Shown here in pieces: positions 52,071 through 61,913 of a DNA stretch of 64,000 bases. Position 1 is the first letter of the stretch; each line of letters begins with the position of its first letter. The translations under genes and the position numbers were made by a program. The stretch is from UM-FILTER-40-17 sp032251335 (GTDB lineage: Bacteria > Bacteroidota > Bacteroidia > Flavobacteriales > Flavobacteriaceae). A model generated the notes under the pieces. That model searched no databases. It had not been told where the DNA came from and saw only the letters and a list, made by a program, of their open reading frames with translations. The DNA is taken from contig JAVVDW010000007.1 of NCBI GenBank assembly GCA_032251335.1, positions 76,543-140,542 on the forward strand, given 5' to 3'.

Positions 52071-55061
52071 ATGAAGAAACTTTTAACCTTATTATGCTGT
52101 TCTCTCGTTTTCCTTACACAGGCACAAACAAGAGAACTCAGCGGAACAGTTTTAGACGAATTTAGTCAACCGCTACCCGGTGTTACCATCGTGATTAAAG
52201 GTACTACAACCGGAACAACTACCGATTTTGACGGAAAGTACAATTTAAGTGCCCAAACCGGGCAGATTTTGGTATTTAGTTACATCGGTTTTGAACCCCA
52301 AGAAATCACGGTGCAAAACAACAATGTTATCAACGTGACTCTACTCGCTTCAGTTACCCAAATAGATGAAGTGGTGGTTATTGGCTATGGCACAAGCAAA
52401 AAGAAGGATTTGGTTGGATCCGTTGGAAGTTTAAAATCGGAGGATATTAATATTTCACCCGTACTTACCGTTTCCGAAGCCATACAAGGAAAACTTGCCG
52501 GTGTCCAAATCATCAACAGTGGCGCACCGGGTGCGCAACCCGAAATTAGAGTACGTGGAACAGGTTCAGTATTAGGAGGCGTAAATCCGCTGTATGTAGT
52601 TGACGGGATTATTGTGACAGACATTACTAATATAAACAACAATGATATTTTATCGATCGACGTTTTAAAAGATGCATCCTCTGCCGCCATTTATGGATCT
52701 CGTGGTGCTAATGGTGTTATTCTTATCACTACCAAATCCGGAAAATCCGGAAAACCTAAAGTAAGTTTTAACAGCTTCTTCGGCTTTAACACTTTAGGTG
52801 ACATTACCAATGATGTAGATTTAGCAGATGCACAACTTTTTGCCAGATTTACAAATGAAGCGCTTGAGAGAAATGGAAATGCCCCTAGATTCACGGAAGA
52901 AGAAATAGCAAATCTGCCCAATACAGATTGGTTTGATCTCATTACACGTGAAGGTGTATTTCAAAATCACACAGGTTCCATCTCCGGAGGTACCGAAAAT
53001 TCAAAATATTTTGTAAGCTTAGGATATTATGAAGAAGAAGGTATCTTGCTTAAAAACAAATTTGAACGGATGAACCTCAGGGCTAATAATGAATATACCG
53101 TAGCCAAAATATTTAAATTCGGACACAACATCGGTTTGTCCAAATCCAAAACGCACAATCCGCTGACGGGAGCTTTTGATGCTGCTTTCAAGCAATCACC
53201 CGCCATACCTGTGAAAGACGAAAACGGTAATTTTTTCCGCTCAACAGTCAACAACGTAGGTAATCCGGTATTTATGTTGGAAAATTTCAACAGCAAAAAC
53301 CGAGACAGAAGAATTACAGGTAACGTTTGGGGAGAAGTAGAATTGTTCAAATATTTTAAATTTAAAACCACCGCTTCTGCCGAAACCTTCAATGGCGAGG
53401 CCATCAACTTTGCTCCGGAAACAAGAATTTTCAACGACGCTGGTGGTGTAGAAGAGAACACAACTAGCAGGTTGACCGTAAGTGAAACTGATAACTGGCG
53501 TGTTATTTGGGACAATGTCATCTCATTTCAAAAAGTTTTCCTAGAAAAACACGATGTATCAGCCATAGTCGGTGTAACCAATGAAGAATTCAGAAGCAGA
53601 ACCCTTGTAGGCACGGCACTCAATGTACCCCCGCAAGACAATTTCAGATTTTTAAGCCTTGGCGACGTTGCCGGTAGAACGGTTAACGACTTTGGTGACA
53701 GGTTTAAAAGAGTAGGCTACTTTGGACGAATACAATACGGTTATGACAACAAATACTTGTTGACAGCAACCATAAGAAGAGAAGGATCTTCCAAATTCTC
53801 ATCCAACAACAGGTGGGACAATTTCCCTTCCATCGGTATCGGCTGGAACATCACAAATGAAAGTTTTATGAGCAATCAAAATATATTTGACTACTTAAAA
53901 CTTCGATGGAGTTGGGGCGAAACCGGAAATGATAATATTGCTTCCAATGAATTTATCGCAACAATCACTACAGGTCTAAATGCGGTTATCAACGAGGCCA
54001 TCGTCACCGGCTCTACCATTGAAGAAATTAAAGATGCCAATTTAAAATGGGAAACTACTCAAGAAAATGATTTGGGATTAGAATTTTCAACACTTAAAGG
54101 AAGTCTAACCGGATCTTTAGATTATTACTACAAAAAAGCTTCTAACCTACTATTTCCAACCAGCATACCGCAAGCACTTGGCGACAACAGTTTCATCACA
54201 AATAGTGCCACCATCGTCAATGAAGGTTTTGAAGTTTCTTTAAGTTATGCCAATACTATTGGCAACGATTTCAAATACAGTATTTCCGGAAATCTAACCT
54301 TTAACGAAAACGAAGTCAAACAGATCAAAACCCTCATTCCGGATGCAGAAGCTTCCATCATAAGTGGAGGTCTTGGAAACGGGCAAGTAACCACAAAAAC
54401 GGAAGTCGGTCACGAAGTGGGTAGTTTTTGGCTGTTTGATGCCATAGGCATTTTCGGATCTCAAGAAGAAATTGACGCCTCAGCCCAACCCGGTGCCAAA
54501 GTTGGCGACCTTAGATTTGACGATGCCAACGGCGACGGCACAATCAACGATTTAGACAGAAAACACTTTGGATCGTTCCAACCGCGTTATTATTTTGGTA
54601 TCAATTTAAATTTTGAATACAAAAAATTCGATTTGTTAATCAATACATTTGGCAACTGGGGCAATTTGGTTTTCAACGGCAAACGCGCACAGCGATTTGG
54701 AGGAGAGAACATAGAAGTAGATGTCGCTAATGGCAGATATTCACCGTCAAACCCCAATCCTAATGCATCAAACCCTAGAGCGTCAAATGAGATCCCAAGA
54801 CCGTCTGACCACTTCTTGGATGCAGGCGATTTTTTCAGAATCAACAACATCACCTTAGGATATACCCTACCTACCAAATGGGTATCAACTATTGGGTCTT
54901 CTAGAGCAAGGGTTTATATCAGTGCCCAAAATGCTTTCACCGCACAAGCATTTGGTGGTTTCAACCCCGAATTGCCGGGCAGTCCACTCTCATCAGGCAT
55001 CGAGTTAAATGCTTTTCCTACAACCGCAAAATTCACTGCTGGATTTAATTTAGATTTTTAA
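52071..55061 (+). CDS. SusC-type TonB-dependent outer-membrane transporter
   Basis: A 996-residue transporter that, with SusD, imports oligosaccharides using TonB energy. It has a signal peptide ending at TQAQT (residue 19) and a carboxypeptidase-like domain (20-100) with GTVLDEFSQPLPGV. The TonB box IDEVVVIGYG lies near residue 105 and the plug begins with DLVGSVGSL; SusC motif DASSAAIYGSRGANGVILIT follows. A 22-strand barrel ends in Asp-Phe. ATG at 52071 is used; a TTG 12 codons upstream overlaps the -7 element. SusD follows after 12 bp. Confidence 0.94.
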   Translation: MKKLLTLLCCSLVFLTQAQTRELSGTVLDEFSQPLPGVTIVIKGTTTGTTTDFDGKYNLSAQTGQILVFSYIGFEPQEITVQNNNVINVTLLASVTQIDEVVVIGYGTSKKKDLVGSVGSLKSEDINISPVLTVSEAIQGKLAGVQIINSGAPGAQPEIRVRGTGSVLGGVNPLYVVDGIIVTDITNINNNDILSIDVLKDASSAAIYGSRGANGVILITTKSGKSGKPKVSFNSFFGFNTLGDITNDVDLADAQLFARFTNEALERNGNAPRFTEEEIANLPNTDWFDLITREGVFQNHTGSISGGTENSKYFVSLGYYEEEGILLKNKFERMNLRANNEYTVAKIFKFGHNIGLSKSKTHNPLTGAFDAAFKQSPAIPVKDENGNFFRSTVNNVGNPVFMLENFNSKNRDRRITGNVWGEVELFKYFKFKTTASAETFNGEAINFAPETRIFNDAGGVEENTTSRLTVSETDNWRVIWDNVISFQKVFLEKHDVSAIVGVTNEEFRSRTLVGTALNVPPQDNFRFLSLGDVAGRTVNDFGDRFKRVGYFGRIQYGYDNKYLLTATIRREGSSKFSSNNRWDNFPSIGIGWNITNESFMSNQNIFDYLKLRWSWGETGNDNIASNEFIATITTGLNAVINEAIVTGSTIEEIKDANLKWETTQENDLGLEFSTLKGSLTGSLDYYYKKASNLLFPTSIPQALGDNSFITNSATIVNEGFEVSLSYANTIGNDFKYSISGNLTFNENEVKQIKTLIPDAEASIISGGLGNGQVTTKTEVGHEVGSFWLFDAIGIFGSQEEIDASAQPGAKVGDLRFDDANGDGTINDLDRKHFGSFQPRYYFGINLNFEYKKFDLLINTFGNWGNLVFNGKRAQRFGGENIEVDVANGRYSPSNPNPNASNPRASNEIPRPSDHFLDAGDFFRINNITLGYTLPTKWVSTIGSSRARVYISAQNAFTAQAFGGFNPELPGSPLSSGIELNAFPTTAKFTAGFNLDF

Positions 55062-55073
55062 AAATTGTATACT

Positions 55074-56552
55074 ATGAAAACTATTTTCAAGACATTAAAA
55101 CTACATTATTTTTTGAGCCTGTTTGTCCTCAGCATGATGGTCTCATGTAGCGATGACCTCAACATCAAACCCGAAGGCCAAATTACCCCGGAAGGTTTCT
55201 TCTCCACCGATAGGGCAGTCGAACTGGTAAATGCCATTTACAACAATTTGCTACAGTGGCCGCAACACTCATTTTCTTGGCTAGGAGTTTCCAGCATCAT
55301 ATCTGATGATGCCGATAAGGGCAGTGATCCCGGCGATACTGGAGCAGACAAAGACAAGTTGGACGCACTTACATTTACTTCAACAGATCCATCTGCAAAT
55401 GAAGTATGGGGTGCAAATTTTAGAGGAATCACCCGGTCTAATACAGCTATAAGTATCATCTCTAGCCCCGATACACAAATCGATGAAACTTTTAGAAACC
55501 GTTTGATTGGCGAAGCCCGATTTATGAGGGCATACTTTTATTTCAACTTGGTGCGCATGTTTGGAGATGTGCCCAAACTCGATCGTGTTCTTAATCCAAA
55601 TATCCCCGAAGATCTAGCTGCCGTCTCTATCAGAGTGCCTAAGTCCGAAATTTATGATTTAATTATTTCAGATTTGACCTTTGCCTCAGAAAATCTTTTC
55701 CCAAAATCAGAAATGGACATTGGCAGAGCCACCTCAGGAGCTGCAAAAACATTGTTGGCTAAAGTGAATATGTATCTGGGTAATTGGTCAGAAGTCAAAA
55801 GACTCACAGATGAAGTTATAGCATCGGGACAGTATAACCTCCAAGCAGATTATGCCACGCTCTGGAGAGAAAGTAGCGAAAACGGACCGGAATCCATTTT
55901 TGAAGTACAGGGTTTAGGAGGCCCCTTAAATTTAGGCGTTCAAGGATACGTGGTTACTCAAAGCGTTCGTGGTCAATGGGGCTGGGGCTTCAATACACCA
56001 TCAGAAGATTTGGTAAATGCCTATGATGCCGCCGGCGATGAAATTCGCAAAAACGCCACTATCATTTTTGGAGGGGAAACCATGTGGGATGGTGAGCAAG
56101 TTATCGCTTCACCCCCTAACCCACGATACAACGAAAAAGCCTATCTAAGTCGTGTAGCCGAGACCTTCAACGGCAATGATTGGGAATCCAACAAAAACAT
56201 TCGCATACTCAGGTATGCAGAGGTACTACTTATGAATGCAGAAGCATCCAATGATCTTGGTCAAACAGATCCGGCATTGCAGTCGCTAAACGAGGTAAGA
56301 CAAAGGGTCAACCTTCCGGATGTGACAACAACCAATCAATCCGAACTACGTATGGCTATTTGGAATGAAAGACGCTTGGAACTTGCTTTCGAACACGATC
56401 GTTGGTTTGACCTTATTAGGCAAGGACGCGCCGGACAAGTAATGCGTGCGCTTGGCAAACCTTTTGTGGATGGCAAACACGAACTTTTTCCAATACCGCA
56501 GGCTCAAATAGAAGTATCGGGAGGCTCACTCACCCAAAACCCAGGCTATTAA
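55074..56552 (+). CDS. SusD/RagB-type surface glycan-binding lipoprotein
   Basis: A 492-residue lipoprotein with lipobox MMVSC (Cys25). The residues after the cysteine (Ser-Asp-Asp) resemble the flavobacterial surface-export signal, so it should face outward. The SusD fold is shown by FFSTDRAVELVNAIYN, the RFMRAYFYFNLVRMFGDVP TPR helices, and the C-terminal ERRLELAFEHDRWFDLIRQGRA. It captures glycan over the SusC pore. A terminator follows. Confidence 0.94.
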   Translation: MKTIFKTLKLHYFLSLFVLSMMVSCSDDLNIKPEGQITPEGFFSTDRAVELVNAIYNNLLQWPQHSFSWLGVSSIISDDADKGSDPGDTGADKDKLDALTFTSTDPSANEVWGANFRGITRSNTAISIISSPDTQIDETFRNRLIGEARFMRAYFYFNLVRMFGDVPKLDRVLNPNIPEDLAAVSIRVPKSEIYDLIISDLTFASENLFPKSEMDIGRATSGAAKTLLAKVNMYLGNWSEVKRLTDEVIASGQYNLQADYATLWRESSENGPESIFEVQGLGGPLNLGVQGYVVTQSVRGQWGWGFNTPSEDLVNAYDAAGDEIRKNATIIFGGETMWDGEQVIASPPNPRYNEKAYLSRVAETFNGNDWESNKNIRILRYAEVLLMNAEASNDLGQTDPALQSLNEVRQRVNLPDVTTTNQSELRMAIWNERRLELAFEHDRWFDLIRQGRAGQVMRALGKPFVDGKHELFPIPQAQIEVSGGSLTQNPGY

Positions 56553-56612
56553 TAACGAAATTCGATTTGTTCTTCATATTAATTTGATTCACTTGATTTT
56601 TGTTAGTAAACG

Positions 56613-56638
56613 CTACGCCCGTCAAGGGCGTAGTTTTT
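56613..56638 (+). terminator. Terminator after susD
   Basis: An 8-bp stem (CTACGCCC at 56613-56620 with GGGCGTAG at 56626-56633), loop GTCAA and a five-T tract. Partial read-through would give the transporter genes more transcript than the enzymes. Confidence 0.85.
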
Positions 56639-56668
56639 AATTGATATATTAACATTGAAATCCAATCC

Positions 56669-58033
56669 ATGAATATAAAATATTGCATATTAATAGTCCT
56701 TATTACTCTCAACGCTTCTTGCAAACAAGACAGAAGGGAGCAGTCGGAAAATTTGCATTACAATACGCCAATCACATCATTGGATGATGAAAAACTACTC
56801 GATAAAGTCCAAGAACAAACTTTCAATTATTTCTGGGACGGAGCCGAACCCAATTCGGGCATGGCCCGCGAGCGCATCCATCTCGATAATATGTATCCGC
56901 AAAACGATCAGGATGTGGTTACCACAGGAGGGACGGGTTTTGGCCTGATGGCTATTTTGGTGGGTGTGGAACACAAGTTCATCACTAGAGAAGAAGCACT
57001 TGTTCGATTCGATAGAATAGTATCCTTTCTCGAAAAAGCCGATCGCTTTCACGGTGCCTGGCCACATTGGATTGAAGGAAAGACCGGTAAAGTTAAACCT
57101 TTCAGCCCCAAAGACAATGGCGGCGACTTGGTAGAAACTGCCTTTTTGATACAAGGGCTACTGACCGTCTCCGAATATTTTAAAGAGGGGAACGCCCTCG
57201 AAAAGGCATTGTCCGGCCGCATAGAAAAACTGTACAAAGAGGTTGAGTGGGATTGGTACACCAACGGCAAAAACGTGCTGTACTGGCACTGGTCGCCCAG
57301 TTATGGCTGGGAGATGAACTTCCCGGTCGGCGGTTACAACGAATGTTTGATTATGTATGTATTGGCGGCAAGTTCACCCACCCACCCCATTTCAAAAGCC
57401 GTTTATGATGAAGGTTGGGCAGGTAATGGAGCCATCAAAAAGGATACGGTATATTACGATTTGCAAACTGTTCTCAATCATTTTGAACACGATGACGCAC
57501 CGGTCGGCCCGCTTTTCTGGGCACATTATTCTTATCTGGGATTAAATCCGAAAGGGCTCAAAGACCAATATGCCGATTATTGGCAGCTCAATCAAAACCA
57601 CGCCTTGATCCACTACAAATACGCCGTTGACAATCCCAAGAATTTCAAAGGTTACGGAGACAGCCTTTGGGGAATGACCTCCAGCTATTCTATGAAAGGT
57701 TACGCAGGCCATCGCCCCGGAGACGATTTGGGCGTGATTTCACCCACTGCCGCTCTTTCTTCGTTCCCCTACACGCCGGAAAAAAGCATGGCCGTGCTTC
57801 GCAACCTATACCAAAACCACGACACTCTCATTGGTAAATATGGACCTTACGATGCATTCAGCTTGACCGACAATTGGTATTTGCCCAGATATTTGGCCAT
57901 CGATCAAGGCCCGATTCCTGTGATGATTGAAAATCACCGGACTGGTATGTTTTGGAAACTTTTTATGCAACGGGCAGATGTGCAAGAGGGGCTTAAAAAA
58001 CTCGGTTTTACCATAGAAAACCAAAAAGAATGA
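56669..58033 (+). CDS. GH144-type endo-beta-1,2-glucanase lipoprotein (first copy)
   Basis: A 454-residue lipoprotein (lipobox LNASC, Cys18) with a glycoamylase-like (alpha/alpha)6 barrel. It has TFNYFWDGAEPNSGMARER, HGAWPHWI, a D-x3-D-x2-E motif (Asp149, Asp153, Glu156) and YNE with Glu225, exactly 69 residues after Glu156. This matches my memory of the acidic active-site residues of the founding GH144 enzyme. GH144 enzymes cut beta-1,2-glucan internally. The next gene is a paralogue with a 4-bp overlap. It lies downstream of susD in the same direction. Some members of this fold may have other specificities. Confidence 0.84.
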   Translation: MNIKYCILIVLITLNASCKQDRREQSENLHYNTPITSLDDEKLLDKVQEQTFNYFWDGAEPNSGMARERIHLDNMYPQNDQDVVTTGGTGFGLMAILVGVEHKFITREEALVRFDRIVSFLEKADRFHGAWPHWIEGKTGKVKPFSPKDNGGDLVETAFLIQGLLTVSEYFKEGNALEKALSGRIEKLYKEVEWDWYTNGKNVLYWHWSPSYGWEMNFPVGGYNECLIMYVLAASSPTHPISKAVYDEGWAGNGAIKKDTVYYDLQTVLNHFEHDDAPVGPLFWAHYSYLGLNPKGLKDQYADYWQLNQNHALIHYKYAVDNPKNFKGYGDSLWGMTSSYSMKGYAGHRPGDDLGVISPTAALSSFPYTPEKSMAVLRNLYQNHDTLIGKYGPYDAFSLTDNWYLPRYLAIDQGPIPVMIENHRTGMFWKLFMQRADVQEGLKKLGFTIENQKE

Positions 58034-59376
58034 ATCGCTTTCTATTTTTTATCATATTAATTTTTCTGATCACCGCTTGTTCTTCAGGCGGCGATAGTTC
58101 CGATGAAATGGTCATCGCCCCGCCAACTGAAACCCCCAAACTCACTGACGAAGAACTGCTCACCACGATCCAAAAACAGACTTTTGGTTATTTTTGGGAA
58201 GGTGCGGAAGTTAATTCAGGGGCTGCCCGCGAACGGTTCAATATTGACAACCCGGATGTTGACAGCCATGTTGTGGCCACAGGGGCTACGGGTTTCGGGC
58301 TGATGACCATTGTAACCGGCATAGAACGCGGTTTTATCAGTCGGAATGAAGGCGTTGCCCGCATCGAAAAAATCGTCTCATTTTTAGAAAATGCCGACCG
58401 GTTTCACGGCGTTTGGCCGCATTGGCTCGATGGCACAACAGGAAAAACCATTCCTTTTTCAGCCTTTGACGATGGCGGCGATTTGGTCGAAACCGCTTTC
58501 CTGGCCCAAGGGTTTTTGAGTGTCCGCCAGTATTTGTCCAACGGGAGCGAACCCGAAAAACAGCTTGCCCAAAAAATAGACACACTTTGGAAAGAAATTG
58601 AATGGAATTGGCATTTGAACGGCGGCAACACCCTGATTTGGCATTGGTCGCCCAATTTTGATTGGCGTATCAACCTGCCCATCAAAGGATACAACGAAGC
58701 CCTCATTGTGTATGTGCTTGCGGCTTCTTCGCCCACTTTTCCGATTCCGCCCGAAGCCTATCACCTGGGTTGGGCAGACAACGGAAACATTAAAGTTGAA
58801 GCCATTTCTTTCGGACAACGCATCACGCTCAAGCATATCGGCAATCAGGGTTCCATCGGGCCGCTGTTTTGGGCACATTATTCCTATTTGGGATTAAACC
58901 CGAACAATCTGACAGACGACTACGCGAATTATTGGGAACAAAATGTGGCACACGCACGGGTACATTTCAATTATGCCGTGGCCAACCCGAAAGGGTTTTT
59001 CGGATATGGACCAGATACTTGGGGACTGACCGCGAGCCTGTCCATGACCGGGTATGAAGCCCACAACATCAACAACGATTTGGGTGTGATCGCCCCAACG
59101 GCAGCGCTGTCGTCTTATCCCTATCTTCCCGTGGAATCGCTGCGGATGATGCGGCACCTTTATGAAGATTTAAAACCGTCCGTCTGGGGAAAATTTGGTT
59201 TTTACGATGCCTTCAGCCAACAGAGCAACTGGTTTCCGCAACGATACATTGGCATTGACCAAGGTCCGATTGTCATCATGATTGAAAATGGGCGAACGGG
59301 TTTGCTTTGGGATTTGTTTATGGGCAGCCCCGAAATAAAAACAGGATTACAAAAACTCAATTTTAGTATTCAATAA
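58030..59376 (+). CDS. GH144-type endo-beta-1,2-glucanase lipoprotein (second copy)
   Basis: A 448-residue lipoprotein (lipobox LITAC, Cys17) closely related to its neighbour through the whole barrel: FGYFWEGAEVNSGAARER, HGVWPHWL, the acidic motif (Asp147, Asp151, Glu154), and YNE with Glu223, again 69 residues on. Both copies therefore keep the acidic residues. After the cysteine, SSGGDSSDE resembles a surface-export signal more than the first copy's CKQDRREQ, so the two may work on opposite sides of the outer membrane. ATGA overlap couples it to the first copy. Confidence 0.84.
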   Translation: MNRFLFFIILIFLITACSSGGDSSDEMVIAPPTETPKLTDEELLTTIQKQTFGYFWEGAEVNSGAARERFNIDNPDVDSHVVATGATGFGLMTIVTGIERGFISRNEGVARIEKIVSFLENADRFHGVWPHWLDGTTGKTIPFSAFDDGGDLVETAFLAQGFLSVRQYLSNGSEPEKQLAQKIDTLWKEIEWNWHLNGGNTLIWHWSPNFDWRINLPIKGYNEALIVYVLAASSPTFPIPPEAYHLGWADNGNIKVEAISFGQRITLKHIGNQGSIGPLFWAHYSYLGLNPNNLTDDYANYWEQNVAHARVHFNYAVANPKGFFGYGPDTWGLTASLSMTGYEAHNINNDLGVIAPTAALSSYPYLPVESLRMMRHLYEDLKPSVWGKFGFYDAFSQQSNWFPQRYIGIDQGPIVIMIENGRTGLLWDLFMGSPEIKTGLQKLNFSIQ

Positions 59377-59393
59377 AAAAATATCAGGTAAGC

Positions 59394-59426
59394 AGACCTC
59401 ACAGGTTTTGGAAACCTGTGAGGTCT
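59394..59426. repeat. Long inverted repeat between GH144 and GH3 genes
   Basis: AGACCTCACAGGTTT at 59394-59408 pairs with its exact complement at 59412-59426 around a 3-base loop. The 15-bp perfect stem lacks a T tract, so it is more likely an intergenic repeat or RNA stabiliser than a terminator. Confidence 0.75.
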
Positions 59427-59604
59427 TAAAACTATTTACATTAAATAAGACTCAACAACTGAGACGATACCAACTGAAGGTTCACAAACTAAATCTTTCA
59501 GTTTAAAATAATGAAGGGGTGGGTAAATGCTCGATGACGAAATTGTAGATTCAAAAACTCATTTGAAAAGCAAAAAAAATGGATGTGAATAATTCTTTTT
59601 CCGA

Positions 59605-59621
59605 ACTGAGCATAGTCGAAG
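59605..59621 (-). repeat. Dispersed intergenic repeat copy
   Basis: On the minus strand this reads CTTCGACTATGCTCAGT, differing by a few bases from CTTCGACTGCGCTCAGC at 35791-35807. It lies 22 bp before the GH3 start. Confidence 0.55.
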
Positions 59622-59642
59622 CATAACATTTAAAAAAAACAC

Positions 59643-61913
59643 ATGAAAAAATATTTTTTATTAGCAACCTTTATTGTTCTGTTATCTTGTTCAAAATCAA
59701 CAGAAAACAAATCGGACAAAATGGATGTATTTGTATCCGGGCTGATGCAAAAAATGACCATTGAAGAAAAAATAGGACAGCTCAACCTGATTACGCCGGG
59801 TTCGGATATTCCAACAGGATCGGTAGTGAGCACCGATGTTGAGTCCAAAATCAAAAACGGGCAAGTCGGCGGAATGTTCGGTGTGATTGGCCCGGAAAAA
59901 ATTCGCAAGGCACAAGAATTGGCGGTAAACGAAAGCCGGTTAAAAATCCCGTTGATATTCGGGTCGGATGTCATTCATGGGCATAAGACCACTTTCCCGA
60001 TTCCATTAGGATTGGCATCGAGTTGGGATACCGGTTTGATTAAAAAATCTGCACAAATAGCTGCAGATGAAGCCACCGCCGATGGTTTGAACTGGGTGTT
60101 TTCGCCCATGGTCGATATTGCCCGCGACCCGCGTTGGGGGCGTGTTGCCGAAGGTTCGGGCGAGGACGCTTATCTAGGTTCGCAGATAGCCAAAGCCATG
60201 GTGACCGGTTACCAGGGTGATGACCTGTCAAAAAACAACACCGTTATGGCCTCCGTGAAGCACTTTGCACTTTACGGCGCATCTGAAGCCGGAAGGGACT
60301 ACAACACGGTCGATATGAGCAAACTGAGGATGTACAACGAATATTTGCCGCCCTACAAAGCTGCGGTCGAAGCAGGCGTAGGCAGCGTGATGAGCTCGTT
60401 TAACGTAGTGGACGGCATACCTGCCACTGGCAACAAATGGTTATTGACCGATTTGCTCAGAGGCGAATGGGGTTTTGACGGCTTCGTCGAGTCAGATTAT
60501 ACTTCCGTCAACGAGATGATTGACCATGGCATGGGTGACTTGCAAGCGGTTGCTGCGCTGTCGCTCAAAGCCGGACTAGACATGGACATGGTGGGCGAAG
60601 GTTTTTTGACCACTTTAAAAAAATCCCTCGATGAAGGGAAGGTCACCGAAGAAGACATCAACCTTGCCTGCCGCAGGATTTTGGAAGCCAAATACAAACT
60701 CGGTTTGTTTGACGACCCTTTTCGGTACATCGATGAAAAACGTGCCGAACAAAGCATACTGACAGCCGAAAACAGGGCGTTTGCCAGAGAAGCAGCGGTT
60801 CGTTCTTTTGTTTTGTTAAAAAACGAAAAACAGGTTTTGCCGTTGGATGCTTCCAAGAAAATAGCCTTGGTCGGGCCTTTGGCTAATAACAAAAGTAATA
60901 TGTTGGGCACCTGGGCAGTTTCGGGAAACCCGCAACTTTCTGTGGGTGTTTTGGAAGGTATCAGAAATGTGATGGGAGCAGATATAAAGGTGAGTTATGC
61001 CAAAGGGGCCAACATCACAGACAATGCGGAACTTGCCAAAAGGGCTAACGTTTTTGGCGAGCGGGTTGACACCGATGCACGTTCGCCCGAAGCCCTGATT
61101 GCCGAAGCGGTGACGTTGGCAAAAAACTCGGACGTGGTGGTGGCCGTGGTGGGTGAGGCCTCAGAAATGTCGGGCGAGGCAGCGAGCAGGAGCGATATCG
61201 GCTTGCCGGAGAGCCAAAAAAACCTGTTGGCGGCTTTGAAAAAAACAGGCAAACCGCTGGTTTTGGTCGTCATGAGCGGCAGGCCATTGACCCTCGAATG
61301 GGAAAATGAAAACGCCGATGCCATTTTGCAGGTTTGGTTTGCAGGTATCGAGGCGGGAAATGCCATAGCAGATGTGTTGTTTGGAAAGTACAATCCGTCG
61401 GGCAAGTTGCCGATGACCTTTCCGCGAAATGTGGGGCAAATACCCATATATTACAATCATTTGCCCACAGGAAGGCCTTTTGAAGAAAACAGCAAGTTCA
61501 CCACCCAATATTTGGACGTGCCGAACGAGCCGCTCTTCGCGTTTGGCTATGGGTTGAGTTATACAACTTTTGAATATAAAACCTCACAAAGTACTGCCGA
61601 GATGGATGCACAAAACGGCATTGTTTTTACAGCCGAAATTACCAACACTGGGAATTTTGACGGCGAAGAGGTTGCGCAGTTGTACATTCACCAAAAAGTG
61701 GGTGTCATCAGCCGCCCGGTGAAGGAATTGAAAGGTTTTAAAAAGGTTTTGGTGAAAAAGGGCGAAACGGTGAAAGTTGATTTTACACTCACTGTGGACG
61801 ACCTGAAATACTACCACCCCGACTTGGATTTCACCTACGACCCGGGCGTGTTTGAGTTTTTTATCGGGACTTCTTCAGACGGGGCGTTTACGGGGAGTTT
61901 TACGGTGAAGTAG
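59643..61913 (+). CDS. GH3 beta-glucosidase lipoprotein
   Basis: A 756-residue GH3 enzyme (lipobox LLSC, Cys16). The catalytic nucleophile is Asp285 in GFVESDYTSV. Other landmarks are DPRWGRVAEGSGED, KHFALYGASEAGRDYNTVD, the second-domain NPSGKLPMTFPR, and the C-terminal fibronectin-like domain to SFTVK. GH3 enzymes release glucose from short beta-glucans, including beta-1,2-linked sophoro-oligosaccharides in a known Bacteroides PUL. It sits 266 bp after the second GH144 gene, behind repeats, so it may have partly separate expression. Confidence 0.92.
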   Translation: MKKYFLLATFIVLLSCSKSTENKSDKMDVFVSGLMQKMTIEEKIGQLNLITPGSDIPTGSVVSTDVESKIKNGQVGGMFGVIGPEKIRKAQELAVNESRLKIPLIFGSDVIHGHKTTFPIPLGLASSWDTGLIKKSAQIAADEATADGLNWVFSPMVDIARDPRWGRVAEGSGEDAYLGSQIAKAMVTGYQGDDLSKNNTVMASVKHFALYGASEAGRDYNTVDMSKLRMYNEYLPPYKAAVEAGVGSVMSSFNVVDGIPATGNKWLLTDLLRGEWGFDGFVESDYTSVNEMIDHGMGDLQAVAALSLKAGLDMDMVGEGFLTTLKKSLDEGKVTEEDINLACRRILEAKYKLGLFDDPFRYIDEKRAEQSILTAENRAFAREAAVRSFVLLKNEKQVLPLDASKKIALVGPLANNKSNMLGTWAVSGNPQLSVGVLEGIRNVMGADIKVSYAKGANITDNAELAKRANVFGERVDTDARSPEALIAEAVTLAKNSDVVVAVVGEASEMSGEAASRSDIGLPESQKNLLAALKKTGKPLVLVVMSGRPLTLEWENENADAILQVWFAGIEAGNAIADVLFGKYNPSGKLPMTFPRNVGQIPIYYNHLPTGRPFEENSKFTTQYLDVPNEPLFAFGYGLSYTTFEYKTSQSTAEMDAQNGIVFTAEITNTGNFDGEEVAQLYIHQKVGVISRPVKELKGFKKVLVKKGETVKVDFTLTVDDLKYYHPDLDFTYDPGVFEFFIGTSSDGAFTGSFTVK

